Shown here: in pieces, positions 36,421 to 44,634 of the stretch | How positions within the stretch are numbered: the stretch's first letter is position 1 | How the letters are laid out: every line of letters starts with the position of its first letter | From: Chelativorans intermedius | Lineage (GTDB): Bacteria > Pseudomonadota > Alphaproteobacteria > Rhizobiales > Rhizobiaceae | DNA length: 64,000 nt | Assembly (NCBI RefSeq): GCF_025398255.1 | Contig: NZ_JAODNW010000008.1 | Span: 62,001-126,000 of the forward strand | Reading direction: 5' to 3' | Made by a program: the position numbers and the translations under genes | The notes under the pieces: model-generated | What the model saw: only the letters and a program-made list of their open reading frames with translations | Told to the model about the DNA's origin: nothing | Database searches by the model: none

Positions 36421-37515
36421 ATGGCGGGCGGGACGGCGGGGCGCCGGGCCGGCCCTGCCGGTGCGCCCGATATGCGCCGGGTGGAGGTGGTGGCTCCCAA
36501 CTTCAAGCGCCGCCTCTCCGGTGTCACGAGCACCATTGTTCAGCTCATCCCCGAGCAGGCGAAGACGATCGGCATCGCCGCGCTGGGCCCCGGCCTGCCG
36601 GCGGACATGCCGCGCATGCGGCTTTGGCAGGTGCCGGCGCTGTGGCGGCGGCCGGCCGGCCGGCCCTTCCGCATCTGGCACGCGCGGCGCAACACGGAAA
36701 TGCTGGCGGGCCTCGTGCTGCGCGACGTTCTGCGCGCGCCGCTCAAGCTGGTCTTCACCTCCGCCGCCCAGCGCCGCCACACGCGCTATACGAAATGGCT
36801 GATCCGCCGCATGGACGCGGTGGTGGCCACCAGCGCGCGCTCCGGCGCCTTTCTGGACGTGCCGCACCGGGTCGTCATGCACGGCATCGACACCGAGCGC
36901 TTCCACCCGCCGCGCGATGCGCATGACGGGTGGGCGGCCTGTGGCCTTCCCGGGCGCTACGGCATCGGCTGCTTCGGCCGCATCCGCCATCAGAAGGGCA
37001 CCGACCTCTTCGTGGAAGCCATGATCGCGCTTCTGCCGCGCCATCCCGACTGGACGGCGCTGGTGTTCGGGCGGGTGACGGGCGAACACAGGGCGTTCGC
37101 CCAGGGGCTTTTGCAGCGCGTGCACGCGGCAGGGCTCGGCGAGCGCATCCGCTTCCTGGGCGAGGTGCCGGATGTCGTGCCGTGGTATCGCCGCCTTTCG
37201 CTGTGCGTGGCGCCCTCGCGCAACGAGGGCTTCGGTCTCACCCCGCTCGAAGCGATGGCCTCCGCCACCGCCGTGGTGGCCAGCGATGCCGGCGCCTATG
37301 CGGAGATGGTGGTGCCGGGGCGCACGGGCGCCGTGGTGCCGGCCGGCGATGTGGCCGCGCTTGCCGCGGCCATCGAGCCCTATCTGGCCGATCCGGCACT
37401 GGCGGCCCGCCACGGCGAGGCCGCACGCGCCCACGTGGCCGCTCGTTTCGCCCTTGCCGGCGAGGCGGAGGGGCTGCTGCAGGTCTATGAAGCGCTGTGG
37501 GCGGGCGGGCCATGA
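36421..37515 (+). CDS. lpcC: LPS core GT4 glycosyltransferase (LpcC/LpsB-like)
   Basis: 364 residues from the ATG at 36421, 1 bp after greA (an ATG at 36472 may be the true start, giving MRRVEVVAPNFKRRLSGVTS). That opening, followed by TIVQLIPEQAK, RIWHARRNTEML, FTSAAQRRHTRYTKWLIRRMDAVVATS and HGIDTERF, matches rhizobial LpcC/LpsB, which adds mannose to the inner LPS core. The GT4 donor-site signature is APSRNEGFGLTPLEAMAS. Cytoplasmic face of the inner membrane. The greA-lpcC pairing also occurs in Sinorhizobium by memory. It overlaps the next gene by 4 bp. Confidence 0.9.
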   Translation: MAGGTAGRRAGPAGAPDMRRVEVVAPNFKRRLSGVTSTIVQLIPEQAKTIGIAALGPGLPADMPRMRLWQVPALWRRPAGRPFRIWHARRNTEMLAGLVLRDVLRAPLKLVFTSAAQRRHTRYTKWLIRRMDAVVATSARSGAFLDVPHRVVMHGIDTERFHPPRDAHDGWAACGLPGRYGIGCFGRIRHQKGTDLFVEAMIALLPRHPDWTALVFGRVTGEHRAFAQGLLQRVHAAGLGERIRFLGEVPDVVPWYRRLSLCVAPSRNEGFGLTPLEAMASATAVVASDAGAYAEMVVPGRTGAVVPAGDVAALAAAIEPYLADPALAARHGEAARAHVAARFALAGEAEGLLQVYEALWAGGP

Positions 37516-38270
37516 AGGCGGAAGCGTTCATCATCCATCTGGCGCGGGCGCGCGGGCGCGCGCCGCAGGTGGAGCGGCTTCGCCGGAGCCTGCCCATGCC
37601 GGTGACGGTGATCGACGCAGTGGACGGCGCGGCGCTCGGGGCCAACGAGATCGCCGCCGTCTACCGCCCCCGCCTTCACCGCCCCCGCTATCCTTTCCGC
37701 CTACGCGACTCCGAAGTCGCCTGCTTCCTGTCGCACCGCGCCGCCTGGCAGGCGATCCTGGCACGCGGGCTCGATGCCGGACTGGTGGTGGAAGACGATG
37801 TGGAGCTCGACAACGGCCGCTTCCCCGCGGCGCTGGGACTGGCGCTGGCGCATATGCGCGGGGCGGACGTGGTGCGTTTTCCCAAGAAGGCGCGCGGCGA
37901 GAAGGGGCCGGCGGTGGCGGCGGGCGAGGGCGCGCGCCTGCTTGCCCCGCGCCATGTGATGCTCGGCATGCAGGCCCAGCTCGTGGGGCGCGAGGCGGCC
38001 CGCAGGCTGCTCGCCTTTACCGAGACCTTCGACCGGCCCGTGGACACGCTCCTGCAGATGCAATGGCTGCACGGCGTGCGCATGCTGAGCGTCATGCCGG
38101 TGGCCATCCGCGAGGTGGCCGGCACGCTGGGCGGCTCCACCGTGCAGCAAAAGGCCAAACCGCTTTCCGAAATTCTGTCACGCGAGCTGCAGCGCACGCG
38201 CTACCGGTTTGCCGTCAGGCTGTTCGATGGTCTAAAGAGCCGGTCGGGGGGCGGCCGACCGGAGAGTTGA
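37512..38270 (+). CDS. GT25-family LPS glycosyltransferase
   Basis: 252 residues from the ATG at 37512 (ATGA overlap with lpcC). GT25/LPS-beta1,4-galactosyltransferase pattern: AFIIHLARARGR near the start, PVTVIDAVDGA, SEVACFLSHRAAWQAILARGLDAGLVVEDDVELD (the DSEVxCxxSHxxxW and EDD motifs), and a Gly-rich end GGSTVQQKAK. Probably extends the LPS core. First gene of the accessory glycan block; 3 bp separate it from the next. Confidence 0.85.
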   Translation: MKAEAFIIHLARARGRAPQVERLRRSLPMPVTVIDAVDGAALGANEIAAVYRPRLHRPRYPFRLRDSEVACFLSHRAAWQAILARGLDAGLVVEDDVELDNGRFPAALGLALAHMRGADVVRFPKKARGEKGPAVAAGEGARLLAPRHVMLGMQAQLVGREAARRLLAFTETFDRPVDTLLQMQWLHGVRMLSVMPVAIREVAGTLGGSTVQQKAKPLSEILSRELQRTRYRFAVRLFDGLKSRSGGGRPES

Positions 38271-38273
38271 TTC

Positions 38274-38939
38274 ATGGCAAAGCGCAAGAAGACGCTGTTC
38301 ATCGTCGGCAACGGCCCGCTGTTGTTCGACATGTCCGAGCATGTCGATTCCTGCGACCACGTGGTGCGTTTCAACGAGCCGAAAACCTCTTTCGGCATGA
38401 GCGGCACCAAGACGGACTGGCTTTTCGTGTGCAACACGGGCAAGCCGATGCGCCGGCGTCTGAAAAATCCCGATTACCCGAAATCGCCCATCGTGCAGTC
38501 GGCGGAGCTGGTTTTTCTTGTCATCCACCCGATTGCCGTGGAAAAGTATACCTTGAAACCCAACTTTATTTCCCGGCTCCGGGGGCGGCGGGCCGAATGG
38601 ACCTGGGCATCGCTCATGATGTACGGCAAGGCCGGCAAGACCGTGGCTGTTCTTCCACCCTCCTTCTACGAGGAGAGCTGTCGGGATCTCGGTATCGACC
38701 CTGTCGAATCGCTCAAGCACCGCATCTTTCCGAGCACCGGCTATCTCGGCATCCGCTATGCGCTCGAGAAACTGCCGGCGGAGGAGTGGAGGGTTGAGAT
38801 TGCAGGCTTCAGCTGGCAGGGCTGGAAAAAGCATGCCTGGAACTATGAGCGCGACTGGATCGAACGCAAGGCCGCGGAGCGCGAGATTCGACTTTGGCCC
38901 TCGAAGGACGACGAGCGCATAAGCAAGAAGAAGGACTGA
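38274..38939 (+). CDS. GT29 (sialyltransferase)-like protein
   Basis: 221 residues. IVGNGPLLFDMSEHVDSCDHVVRFNEP (about 9-35) resembles the L-sialylmotif of GT29 enzymes (VGNS...D..D.V.R.N), and FPSTGYLGIRYALEKL the S-motif (PSTG). Between them WTWASLMMYGKAGKTVAVLPPSFYEES. GT29 enzymes transfer sialic acid or related acidic sugars to glycans. The true donor is unknown; no CMP-sialic acid synthesis genes are in the window, so Kdo or another acidic sugar is equally possible. No signal peptide, so likely cytoplasmic. A truncated relative lies at 39671. Confidence 0.72.
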   Translation: MAKRKKTLFIVGNGPLLFDMSEHVDSCDHVVRFNEPKTSFGMSGTKTDWLFVCNTGKPMRRRLKNPDYPKSPIVQSAELVFLVIHPIAVEKYTLKPNFISRLRGRRAEWTWASLMMYGKAGKTVAVLPPSFYEESCRDLGIDPVESLKHRIFPSTGYLGIRYALEKLPAEEWRVEIAGFSWQGWKKHAWNYERDWIERKAAEREIRLWPSKDDERISKKKD

Positions 38940-38941
38940 AC

Positions 38942-39643
38942 ATGGACGACAGACTCGATATCTATATCGGCTGGGACTCCCGCGAGCCGATTGCCTATGA
39001 CGTTGCCAGGAAGACGCTTCTGGAGCGGGCCAGCATTCGGGTTGACGTGCACCCGATCAAGCTGGCCGACCTGGTGGACAAGGGAGTCTATACGCGCGAG
39101 ATCGACCCGCTGGCCTCGACGGAGTTCACTTATTCGCGCTTCTTCACGCCCTGGCTTGCCGGCTACAAGGGCTGGGCGCTGTTTTGCGACTGTGACTTTC
39201 TGTTCCTCGACGATGTGGCGAAGCTGCTCCAGTACCGTGATCCCGAGAAGGCGGTGCTGTGCGTAAAACATGACTACACGCCCAAGGCGACGGTGAAGAT
39301 GGACGGCAAGGTGCAGACCGTCTATCCGCGCAAGAACTGGTCGTCCTTCATGCTTTTCAACTGCGAGCACCCTTCCGCCAGGACGCTGACGCCGGAGGTG
39401 ATCAACCGCGAGACGGGCGCTTATCTGCACCGCATGCAATGGGCGAAGGACGAGGAAATCGGCGGTCTTCCAGAAACCTGGAACTGGCTGGAGGGCTGGA
39501 GCGAGAAACCCGCCAGTGGCACGCCCAGCGCCATCCATTTCACCAATGGCGGACCATGGTTCAAGGACTGGCAGGACGTGGACTATGGCGACCTGTGGCG
39601 CGCTGAAGCGGACAAGGTCGATCCAGACTGGAAGCCGATCTGA
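38942..39643 (+). CDS. GT-A fold glycosyltransferase (GT8-like)
   Basis: 233 residues from the ATG at 38942 (3 bp after the previous stop). LDIYIGWDSREPIAYDVARKTLLERAS begins a family of rhizobial glycosyltransferases; WALFCDCDFLFLDDVAKLL contains the DxD metal motif, SFMLFNCEHPSAR and SAIHFTNGGPWFKDW the remaining donor-binding segments. No membrane segment. Acts with its neighbours on a cell-surface glycan; sugar specificity is unknown. Confidence 0.8.
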   Translation: MDDRLDIYIGWDSREPIAYDVARKTLLERASIRVDVHPIKLADLVDKGVYTREIDPLASTEFTYSRFFTPWLAGYKGWALFCDCDFLFLDDVAKLLQYRDPEKAVLCVKHDYTPKATVKMDGKVQTVYPRKNWSSFMLFNCEHPSARTLTPEVINRETGAYLHRMQWAKDEEIGGLPETWNWLEGWSEKPASGTPSAIHFTNGGPWFKDWQDVDYGDLWRAEADKVDPDWKPI

Positions 39644-39670
39644 GGGGCGGCGGGCGCCGCCTGCCGCCGC

Positions 39671-40063
39671 GTGATCCTGCCCTACCATCCGTCGGTCATC
39701 ACGCGTTATCATCCGAAGCCCGATCCGCTCTCGCGGCTCAAGGGCCGGCGCGCGGACTGGACCGGCAGGGCCGTGGAGGTCTTCGGCAGGGCGGGAAAGG
39801 AGGTGGCAATCCTGCCGCCGCGCTTCTACGAAGAATGCTGCGAGGAATTGGGGATCGGGGCGGAAGAAAGACGGCGGACCTTTCCCAGCACTGGATTCCT
39901 GGCGATCGCCTATGCTATGGATAAATTTCGGCGGACGGAATGGGCGATCAGCCTGTTCGGATTTGGTTGGCGGGGCTGGAAGCGGACCGACTGGGAAATG
40001 GAGCGGAAGTGGGTGGAGCGGAGGATCGGCCGTTCAGATGCAGCTTCTAATCTAAGTTCCTAA
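39671..40063 (+). pseudogene. Truncated second GT29-like copy
   Basis: 130 codons from a GTG at 39671. From residue ~5 onward it lines up with residues ~85-210 of the 38274 gene: HPSVITRYHPKPDPLSRLKGRRADWTGR, AILPPRFYEECCEELGI, FPSTGFLAIAYAMDKF, FGFGWRGWKRTDWEMERKWVERR. The first 85 residues, carrying the donor-binding VGNGP motif, are missing and cannot be found upstream in another frame, because the region is the preceding gene. A functional transferase is unlikely; it looks like a 5'-deleted duplicate left by rearrangement. Confidence 0.75.
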
Positions 40064-40090
40064 ACAGATCGAGCAACCAGAATCGATGAG

Positions 40091-40939
40091 ATGCGCGTTT
40101 GCTTTCATACCTTTCCAAGAGGCTGGCCTTACTATCCTCTTTCGTGGTTCAGCTATCGACGCAACAAGTTCAAGATCGATCTGAGCTACGCCCTCATGGA
40201 AGGTATGCGCAGGCATGGCGAGAAGCCATTCATCGGTAAAAAATGGAAGCCTTCCAACGCCGATCTTTCCGTCATATGGTCCTGGAAACGCCCGGCCGTC
40301 ATCGATGCCATGCTTTCATCCGGACGCCATGTGCTGGTGATGGAGCGTGGTTTTATCCAACCGCGCTTCGAATGGTGCAGCCTCGCCTTCGACGGCATGA
40401 ACGGGCGCGGCAAGTTCGCGCCTGCGGGCGATAGGGGAGAGCGCTGGGAACGGCTCTTTGCCCACCATCTCAAGCCGTGGAGGACCGAACCCGGCGACTA
40501 CGCGCTCTTGATCGGTCAGGTGCCGAACGACTCCGCGCTGCACGGCGCCGATATCGTGAAATGGGCGAGCGAGCAGGCGGCAAGGCTCAAGGCGCTCGGG
40601 GTTCCCGTGGTGTATAGGCCACACCCGTTGCATCCGACGCCATGCCCAGACGGGGCAATACTGTCAACCGGAACTCTGGAAGAAGACTTCGCGCGAGCGG
40701 ATCGCGTCGTCACCTTCAACTCGACGACCGCCGTAGAGGCCGTACTGGCTGGCATTCCGACAGTCATCAGCGACATCGGCTCAGTCGCCTATCCCATGGC
40801 GTCGCATGATGTAAGGGAGCCCTTGGTGCGGCCCGACCGCACTGGCTGGTGCCACGATCTCGCTTGGCGGCAATGGTCGATCGAGGAGTTGGCCAGCGGT
40901 GAGGCTTGGGCGCACATCAGGCAGGTGTTGGAGCAATGA
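40091..40939 (+). CDS. Capsule/phage-type polysaccharide protein (unassigned)
   Basis: 282 residues. MRVCFHTFPRGWPYYPLSWFSYRRNKFKID opens the protein; VMERGFIQPRFEWCSLAFDGMNGRG and VVYRPHPLHPTP follow, then DRVVTFNSTTAVEAVLAGIPTVISD, a motif shared with KpsS/Kdo-transferase-like capsule proteins and CDP-glycerol transferases in which the donor nucleotide is bound (ST-x-x-x-EA-x-x-G). No signal or membrane helix. Predicted glycosyltransferase-like; donor unknown. It overlaps the following gene start by 4 bp. Confidence 0.65.
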   Translation: MRVCFHTFPRGWPYYPLSWFSYRRNKFKIDLSYALMEGMRRHGEKPFIGKKWKPSNADLSVIWSWKRPAVIDAMLSSGRHVLVMERGFIQPRFEWCSLAFDGMNGRGKFAPAGDRGERWERLFAHHLKPWRTEPGDYALLIGQVPNDSALHGADIVKWASEQAARLKALGVPVVYRPHPLHPTPCPDGAILSTGTLEEDFARADRVVTFNSTTAVEAVLAGIPTVISDIGSVAYPMASHDVREPLVRPDRTGWCHDLAWRQWSIEELASGEAWAHIRQVLEQ

Positions 40940-41676
40940 TGAATTCATACACTCTGCCGACACCGAAGCAGGTGAGGCGTATCGCCCGCGAGCATTTACA
41001 GCAATTCACTCCTGCTCGCAGAGATTACACTGATCCTTGGTGCCTAGTGTTTCCAGAATCAAAGATTGTTTATCTTCCGATTCCTAAGGCGGCTAATTCA
41101 TCAATCAGAGCGGAGCTTCTTCGTATTATTAATATTAATCCAGAAGAAATTGAAAAAGTAGATGAATTTTCTGGTTTTGATAAAAGGAAGTTCAGTAATC
41201 TTTCTAAGATTATTGACAAGGAATGGTTTGTTTTTTCTGTAATTAGGAATCCTTTTTCTAGATTAGCTTCAGCTTATCTGGATAAATTGAAGACGCGATC
41301 GGACCCATTCCCTGCCTTGCGACGAATGGGGCTGCGCCGTGATGATAGCTTTCTACGATTTCTTCGAGTGATACGTCTTTGGCCGCAGGAGACTCTCAAT
41401 GATCATTTTATGCCGCAATCTCTTTTACTCAAGGATGCTCTGAAAAATCCACATATTAAAATATACAAAATGGAGAATCTTAGATCTATTTGGGGCGAGG
41501 TGCAATGGGAAGTGGCCCAACGTACCGGCATAAATCTGCAAGAGTTAGGCCATAGAAATAGATCAAAGTCTGAATTAAAGTGGAAAGACTTGTACAGCGA
41601 AAAGTCATATCACCTTGTGAGGCGAATCTATAAGGATGACTTTGAGATGTTTGGTTACGATAAGAATATAGACTAG
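40936..41676 (+). CDS. AT-rich sulfotransferase family protein
   Basis: 246 residues from the ATG at 40936 (or 40939; the codons are ATGATG). The two PAPS-binding segments of sulfotransferases are visible: PIPKAANSSIRAELLR (5'-phosphosulfate loop, about 54) and VIRNPFSRLASAYLDKLK (3'-phosphate site, about 116). Family 2 (carbohydrate, HNK-1-like) is the best match. It would put a sulfate on a surface glycan. Base composition is very different: 41101-41220 is about 29% G+C by hand count, against more than 60% around it, a sign of recent transfer. The following genes return to normal composition. Confidence 0.82.
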   Translation: MMNSYTLPTPKQVRRIAREHLQQFTPARRDYTDPWCLVFPESKIVYLPIPKAANSSIRAELLRIININPEEIEKVDEFSGFDKRKFSNLSKIIDKEWFVFSVIRNPFSRLASAYLDKLKTRSDPFPALRRMGLRRDDSFLRFLRVIRLWPQETLNDHFMPQSLLLKDALKNPHIKIYKMENLRSIWGEVQWEVAQRTGINLQELGHRNRSKSELKWKDLYSEKSYHLVRRIYKDDFEMFGYDKNID

Positions 41677-41748
41677 TTTCTAAACTTCGCAATTGGAGGA
41701 GGGGGATGTATCAAGCAAGATCGAGAAATCTCAGCCTTCAAAGCGACC

Positions 41749-42222
41749 CTACTCGATCGCCACCAACCCCTCGTCCTTGACCTGGCGGATGGTGAGCGCG
41801 GTGCGCACCGTATCGACGTTGGGGGCCGAGGTCACTTCCTCGATGACGAAGCTCTGGAAGGTGGCGAGGTCGGTGGCCACGCAGTGGAGCAGGAAGTCGG
41901 AATCGCCGGAGACCATCCAGGCGCGGCGCACGATGGGCCAGTTGCGCGCCCGTTCGGCAAAGATCTTCAGCTCCACCTCCGACTGGTGGTGCAGCCCGAT
42001 AAGGCAGAAGGCCACCACATCATAGCCCAGCGCCGGGCTGTTGAGCAGCGCGCGATAGCCCTTGATGATGCCGTTCTCTTCCAGCCGTTTCACACGGCGC
42101 AGGCAGGGCGGGGCGGAGATGCCGACCCGCCGCGACAGTTCGACATTCGTGATCCGGCCGTCGTCCTGCAGCTCGCGCAGGATCTTCCAGTCGATGGCGT
42201 CGAGATCGGCCTTCAACGGCAT
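41749..42222 (-). CDS. lrp: Lrp/AsnC family regulator (Lrp3-like)
   Basis: 157 residues from the ATG at 42222. N-terminal HTH: LDAIDWKILRELQDDGRITNVELSRRVGISAPPCLRRVKRLEENGIIKGYRALL; then the RAM ligand domain VVAFCLIGLHHQS...GDSDFLLHCVATDLATFQSFV. Controlled in Sinorhizobium with trxB by LsrB; the same order and divergence occur here. The shared 270 bp upstream (42223-42492) contains A/T-rich AATAATTAGATCGATT (about 42421) that may be the trxB promoter. Confidence 0.92.
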   Translation of the reverse strand: MPLKADLDAIDWKILRELQDDGRITNVELSRRVGISAPPCLRRVKRLEENGIIKGYRALLNSPALGYDVVAFCLIGLHHQSEVELKIFAERARNWPIVRRAWMVSGDSDFLLHCVATDLATFQSFVIEEVTSAPNVDTVRTALTIRQVKDEGLVAIE

Positions 42223-42492
42223 GGGGGCTGCCCCTGTCTTGGCGGCATTGCGCACGAATCTGTCGTGCTCACGAAACAAACTTATGGCATCGTGCCGCCC
42301 GCGCCAAGCAGCTTGCCACAGATGACGCCATTTTATGCACGGCGCCTGCCGCGCAAGGCCAGCCGCGACAACCGGTAGCTGTTGGAAAACCGTTCTTCGC
42401 CTTGCGCCGGGGGGTGTGGAATAATTAGATCGATTGGGCTGCGCGGCGCCATCCGCGCGGCATGTCGGAATATTGGACAAGGACAGGGAACC

Positions 42493-43467
42493 ATGACCAG
42501 CCGCCACGCGCCCGTTCTGATCGTCGGATCGGGACCGGCAGGATACACCGCGGCGATCTATGCCGCCCGCGCCATGCTGAAGCCGCTGCTCGTGGCGGGG
42601 CTGGAGCAGGGCGGCCAGCTCATGATCACCACGGATGTGGAAAACTATCCAGGCTTTGCCGAGCCGGTCCAGGGCCCGTGGCTGATGGAGCAGATGCGCG
42701 CCCAGGCGGAGAATGTGGGCGCCGAGATCGCCAGCGACCTGATCGTCGAGGCCGACCTCAGGCAGCGGCCCTTCCGCCTCACCGGCGATTCCGGCACGGT
42801 CTACACGGCCGATGCGCTGATCATCGCCACCGGCGCCAAGGCCAGGTGGCTGGGCCTGCCTTCGGAGCAGACCTTCATGGGATTCGGCGTCTCCGCCTGC
42901 GCCACCTGCGACGGTTTCTTCTACCGCGGCAAGGACGTGGTGGTGGTGGGCGGCGGCAACACCGCCGTGGAGGAGGCGCTCTATCTCTCCAACCTCGCCC
43001 GGAAGGTGACGCTGCTGCACCGCCGAGACGAGCTGCGCGCCGAGCGTATCCTGCAGGAGCGGCTTTTCAGGAAAGACAATATCGATGTGATGTGGGATAC
43101 GGTGATCGAGGAGATCACCGGCAACACGCCGAAGCCGCCGCTGCCGCCCTCCGTCACGGGCGTGACCGTGCGCAATGTGAAAAGCGGGGAGACCAGGGCG
43201 CTGCCTGTCGATGGCGTGTTCGTCGCCATCGGCCACGCGCCGGCGGTGGAACTCTTCGAGGGCCAGTTGAAGCAGAAGCCGAACGGCTATCTGTGGACGG
43301 AGCCCGACTCCACGCGCACGGACGTGCCGGGCGTCTTCGCTGCCGGCGATGTCACCGACGACATCTATCGCCAGGCGGTCACGGCGGCGGGCATGGGCTG
43401 CATGGCGGCACTGGAAGCGGAGAAATATCTGGCGGAGATGGAAACGCGCCGCGAGGCGGCGGAATAG
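42493..43467 (+). CDS. trxB: Thioredoxin reductase
   Basis: 324 residues from the ATG at 42493. FAD-binding VLIVGSGPAGYTAAIYAARA, active-site disulfide ACATC (Cys136/Cys139), NADPH-binding VVVVGGGNTAVEEALYLS and the closing GVFAAGDVTDDIYRQAVTAAGMGCMAALEAEKY. It reduces thioredoxin with NADPH. The gene is 42 bp before lsrB and divergent from lrp. Residues before 42493 in the open frame are not conserved. Confidence 0.97.
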   Translation: MTSRHAPVLIVGSGPAGYTAAIYAARAMLKPLLVAGLEQGGQLMITTDVENYPGFAEPVQGPWLMEQMRAQAENVGAEIASDLIVEADLRQRPFRLTGDSGTVYTADALIIATGAKARWLGLPSEQTFMGFGVSACATCDGFFYRGKDVVVVGGGNTAVEEALYLSNLARKVTLLHRRDELRAERILQERLFRKDNIDVMWDTVIEEITGNTPKPPLPPSVTGVTVRNVKSGETRALPVDGVFVAIGHAPAVELFEGQLKQKPNGYLWTEPDSTRTDVPGVFAAGDVTDDIYRQAVTAAGMGCMAALEAEKYLAEMETRREAAE

Positions 43468-43509
43468 ACGCAACGGTTGCACGCCACCAAAAAAGAGGGG
43501 AACAGGGCG

Positions 43510-44400
43510 TTGGACTGGGACAAGCTGAGGGTGTTTCACGCCGCCGCTTCGGCGGGGTCCTTCACCCATGCGGCGGAGACGCTGCATCTTTCGCAATCGG
43601 CGATCTCGCGCCAGGTGAGCGCGCTGGAGCAGGAGGTGGGCGTGCCGCTTTTCCACCGCCATGCGCGCGGCCTCGTGCTCACCGAGCAGGGCGAGATGCT
43701 CTATCGCACCGCGCACGAGGTTCTCATGAAGCTCGAAAGCGTGAAGGTGCGCCTGTCGGAGACCAAGGACCGGCCTTCCGGCCTGCTCAAGGTCTCCACC
43801 ACGGTGGGGCTGGGCACCGGCTGGCTGACGGAGCGGCTGCCGGAGTTCGGCGAGCTCTATCCCGACATCCAGCTACAGCTCATTCTCGACAATGAGGAGC
43901 TGGACCTGACCATGCGCCAGGCCGATTGCGCCATCCGCCTGCGCCAGCCGCAGCAGCCGGACCTGATCCAGCGCAAGCTGTTCACCGTGCACTTCCATCT
44001 CTATGCCTCGCCCGGCTATGTGAACCGCTACGGAAAGCCGAGCTCGATCGACGATCTCGACCGCCACCGGCTCGTCACCTTCGGCGAGGCGGTGCCGGCG
44101 CATCTGAGCGACATGAACTGGCTGGAGACGGCGGGCAAGCCGGAGGGCGTGAAGCGCACAGTCGGCCTGCAGATCAACAACATCCTGTCGATCAAGATCG
44201 CCGTGCAGCGCGGCGCCGGAATCGCCATGCTGCCCGACTACATGGTGGGCAACGAGAGCGGCCTGGTGCAGCTTCTGCCCGAGACCGCGGTGCCTTCCTT
44301 CGACACCTATTTCTGCTATCCCGAGACCCTGAAGCACCAGGCGAAGCTGCAGGTCTTTCGCGATTTTCTGATCTCGAAGTCGCGGAGCTGGACGTTTTGA
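43510..44400 (+). CDS. lsrB: LysR-type regulator LsrB/VtlR
   Basis: 296 residues from a TTG at 43510 with GAGGGG 9 bp upstream (the frame opens at a TTG at 43477). HTH: DKLRVFHAAASAGSFTHAAETLHLSQSAISRQVSALEQEVG. Effector domain cysteines at 140 and 269 are candidates for redox sensing. LsrB of Sinorhizobium and VtlR of Agrobacterium/Brucella control lrp3-trxB and directly activate AbcR-type small RNAs; the neighbouring lrp, trxB and downstream sRNA fit. The family assignment is firm, the orthology strong from context. Confidence 0.92.
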   Translation: MDWDKLRVFHAAASAGSFTHAAETLHLSQSAISRQVSALEQEVGVPLFHRHARGLVLTEQGEMLYRTAHEVLMKLESVKVRLSETKDRPSGLLKVSTTVGLGTGWLTERLPEFGELYPDIQLQLILDNEELDLTMRQADCAIRLRQPQQPDLIQRKLFTVHFHLYASPGYVNRYGKPSSIDDLDRHRLVTFGEAVPAHLSDMNWLETAGKPEGVKRTVGLQINNILSIKIAVQRGAGIAMLPDYMVGNESGLVQLLPETAVPSFDTYFCYPETLKHQAKLQVFRDFLISKSRSWTF

Positions 44401-44417
44401 GGGCACTTCCGCCCCTC

Positions 44418-44435
44418 CCATGCAAAATTGCATGG
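44418..44435 (+). promoter_or_regulatory. Palindrome resembling a LysR-type binding site upstream of abcR
   Basis: CCATGCAAAATTGCATGG: perfect 8-bp arms around AA. ATGCAA...TTGCAT has the T-N11-A spacing of LysR-type sites. It lies 35-70 bp upstream of the sRNA start and 18 bp after lsrB, a natural place for LsrB to activate the sRNA. Confidence 0.55.
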
Positions 44436-44456
44436 CTGAAATGCAAAAAGCCATGG

Positions 44457-44485
44457 TTGTTATTTGAGCAGCAAATGCTCATATC
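44457..44485 (+). promoter_or_regulatory. Promoter of the AbcR-like sRNA, with inverted repeat
   Basis: TTGTTA at 44457-44462 and CATATC at 44480-44485 with 17 bp between. The spacer contains TGAGCA-gcaaa-TGCTCA (44465-44481), a second inverted repeat that overlaps the -10 and could be a repressor or activator site. Confidence 0.5.
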
Positions 44486-44490
44486 TTGAT

Positions 44491-44605
44491 CACTCCCGGG
44501 GGTCTTCTCCTCCCATTTGCCCCCGCGAGTGTTCCCCTCTGGAGGTTTCGCCTTAATGGCACTTCCAATAACTGGGCCGGATCTTCCCGATCCGGCTCTT
44601 TTTTT
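44491..44605 (+). ncRNA. abcR: AbcR/alpha-r15-type trans-acting sRNA
   Basis: About 115 nt. The first hairpin is CGGGGG...CCCCCG (44497-44525) with the anti-Shine-Dalgarno loop CTTCTCCTCCC exposed; a second segment holds CCTCTGGAGG (44536-44545); a Rho-independent terminator ends it. In Sinorhizobium, AbcR1/AbcR2 are encoded directly beyond lsrB in this position, and they silence ABC-transporter mRNAs with Hfq by covering ribosome sites. Only one copy fits in the 234-bp gap, where Sinorhizobium has two. Assignment is from context and motifs, not from an alignment. Confidence 0.78.
44576..44605 (+). terminator. Rho-independent terminator of abcR
   Basis: GCCGGATC-ttccc-GATCCGGC perfect 8-bp stem followed by TCTTTTTTT. 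The strongest classical terminator in the window. Confidence 0.92.
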
Positions 44606-44634
44606 GCCTCTCGTCGGGCCGGTGGGGCAGGGCC

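Noticed and set aside
41693-41780. Strong GGAGGAGGGGG site before an ATG at 41706
   Set aside because: The frame is only 24 codons and ends inside lrp on the other strand. Possibly a scar of a gene lost at the edge of the glycan block.
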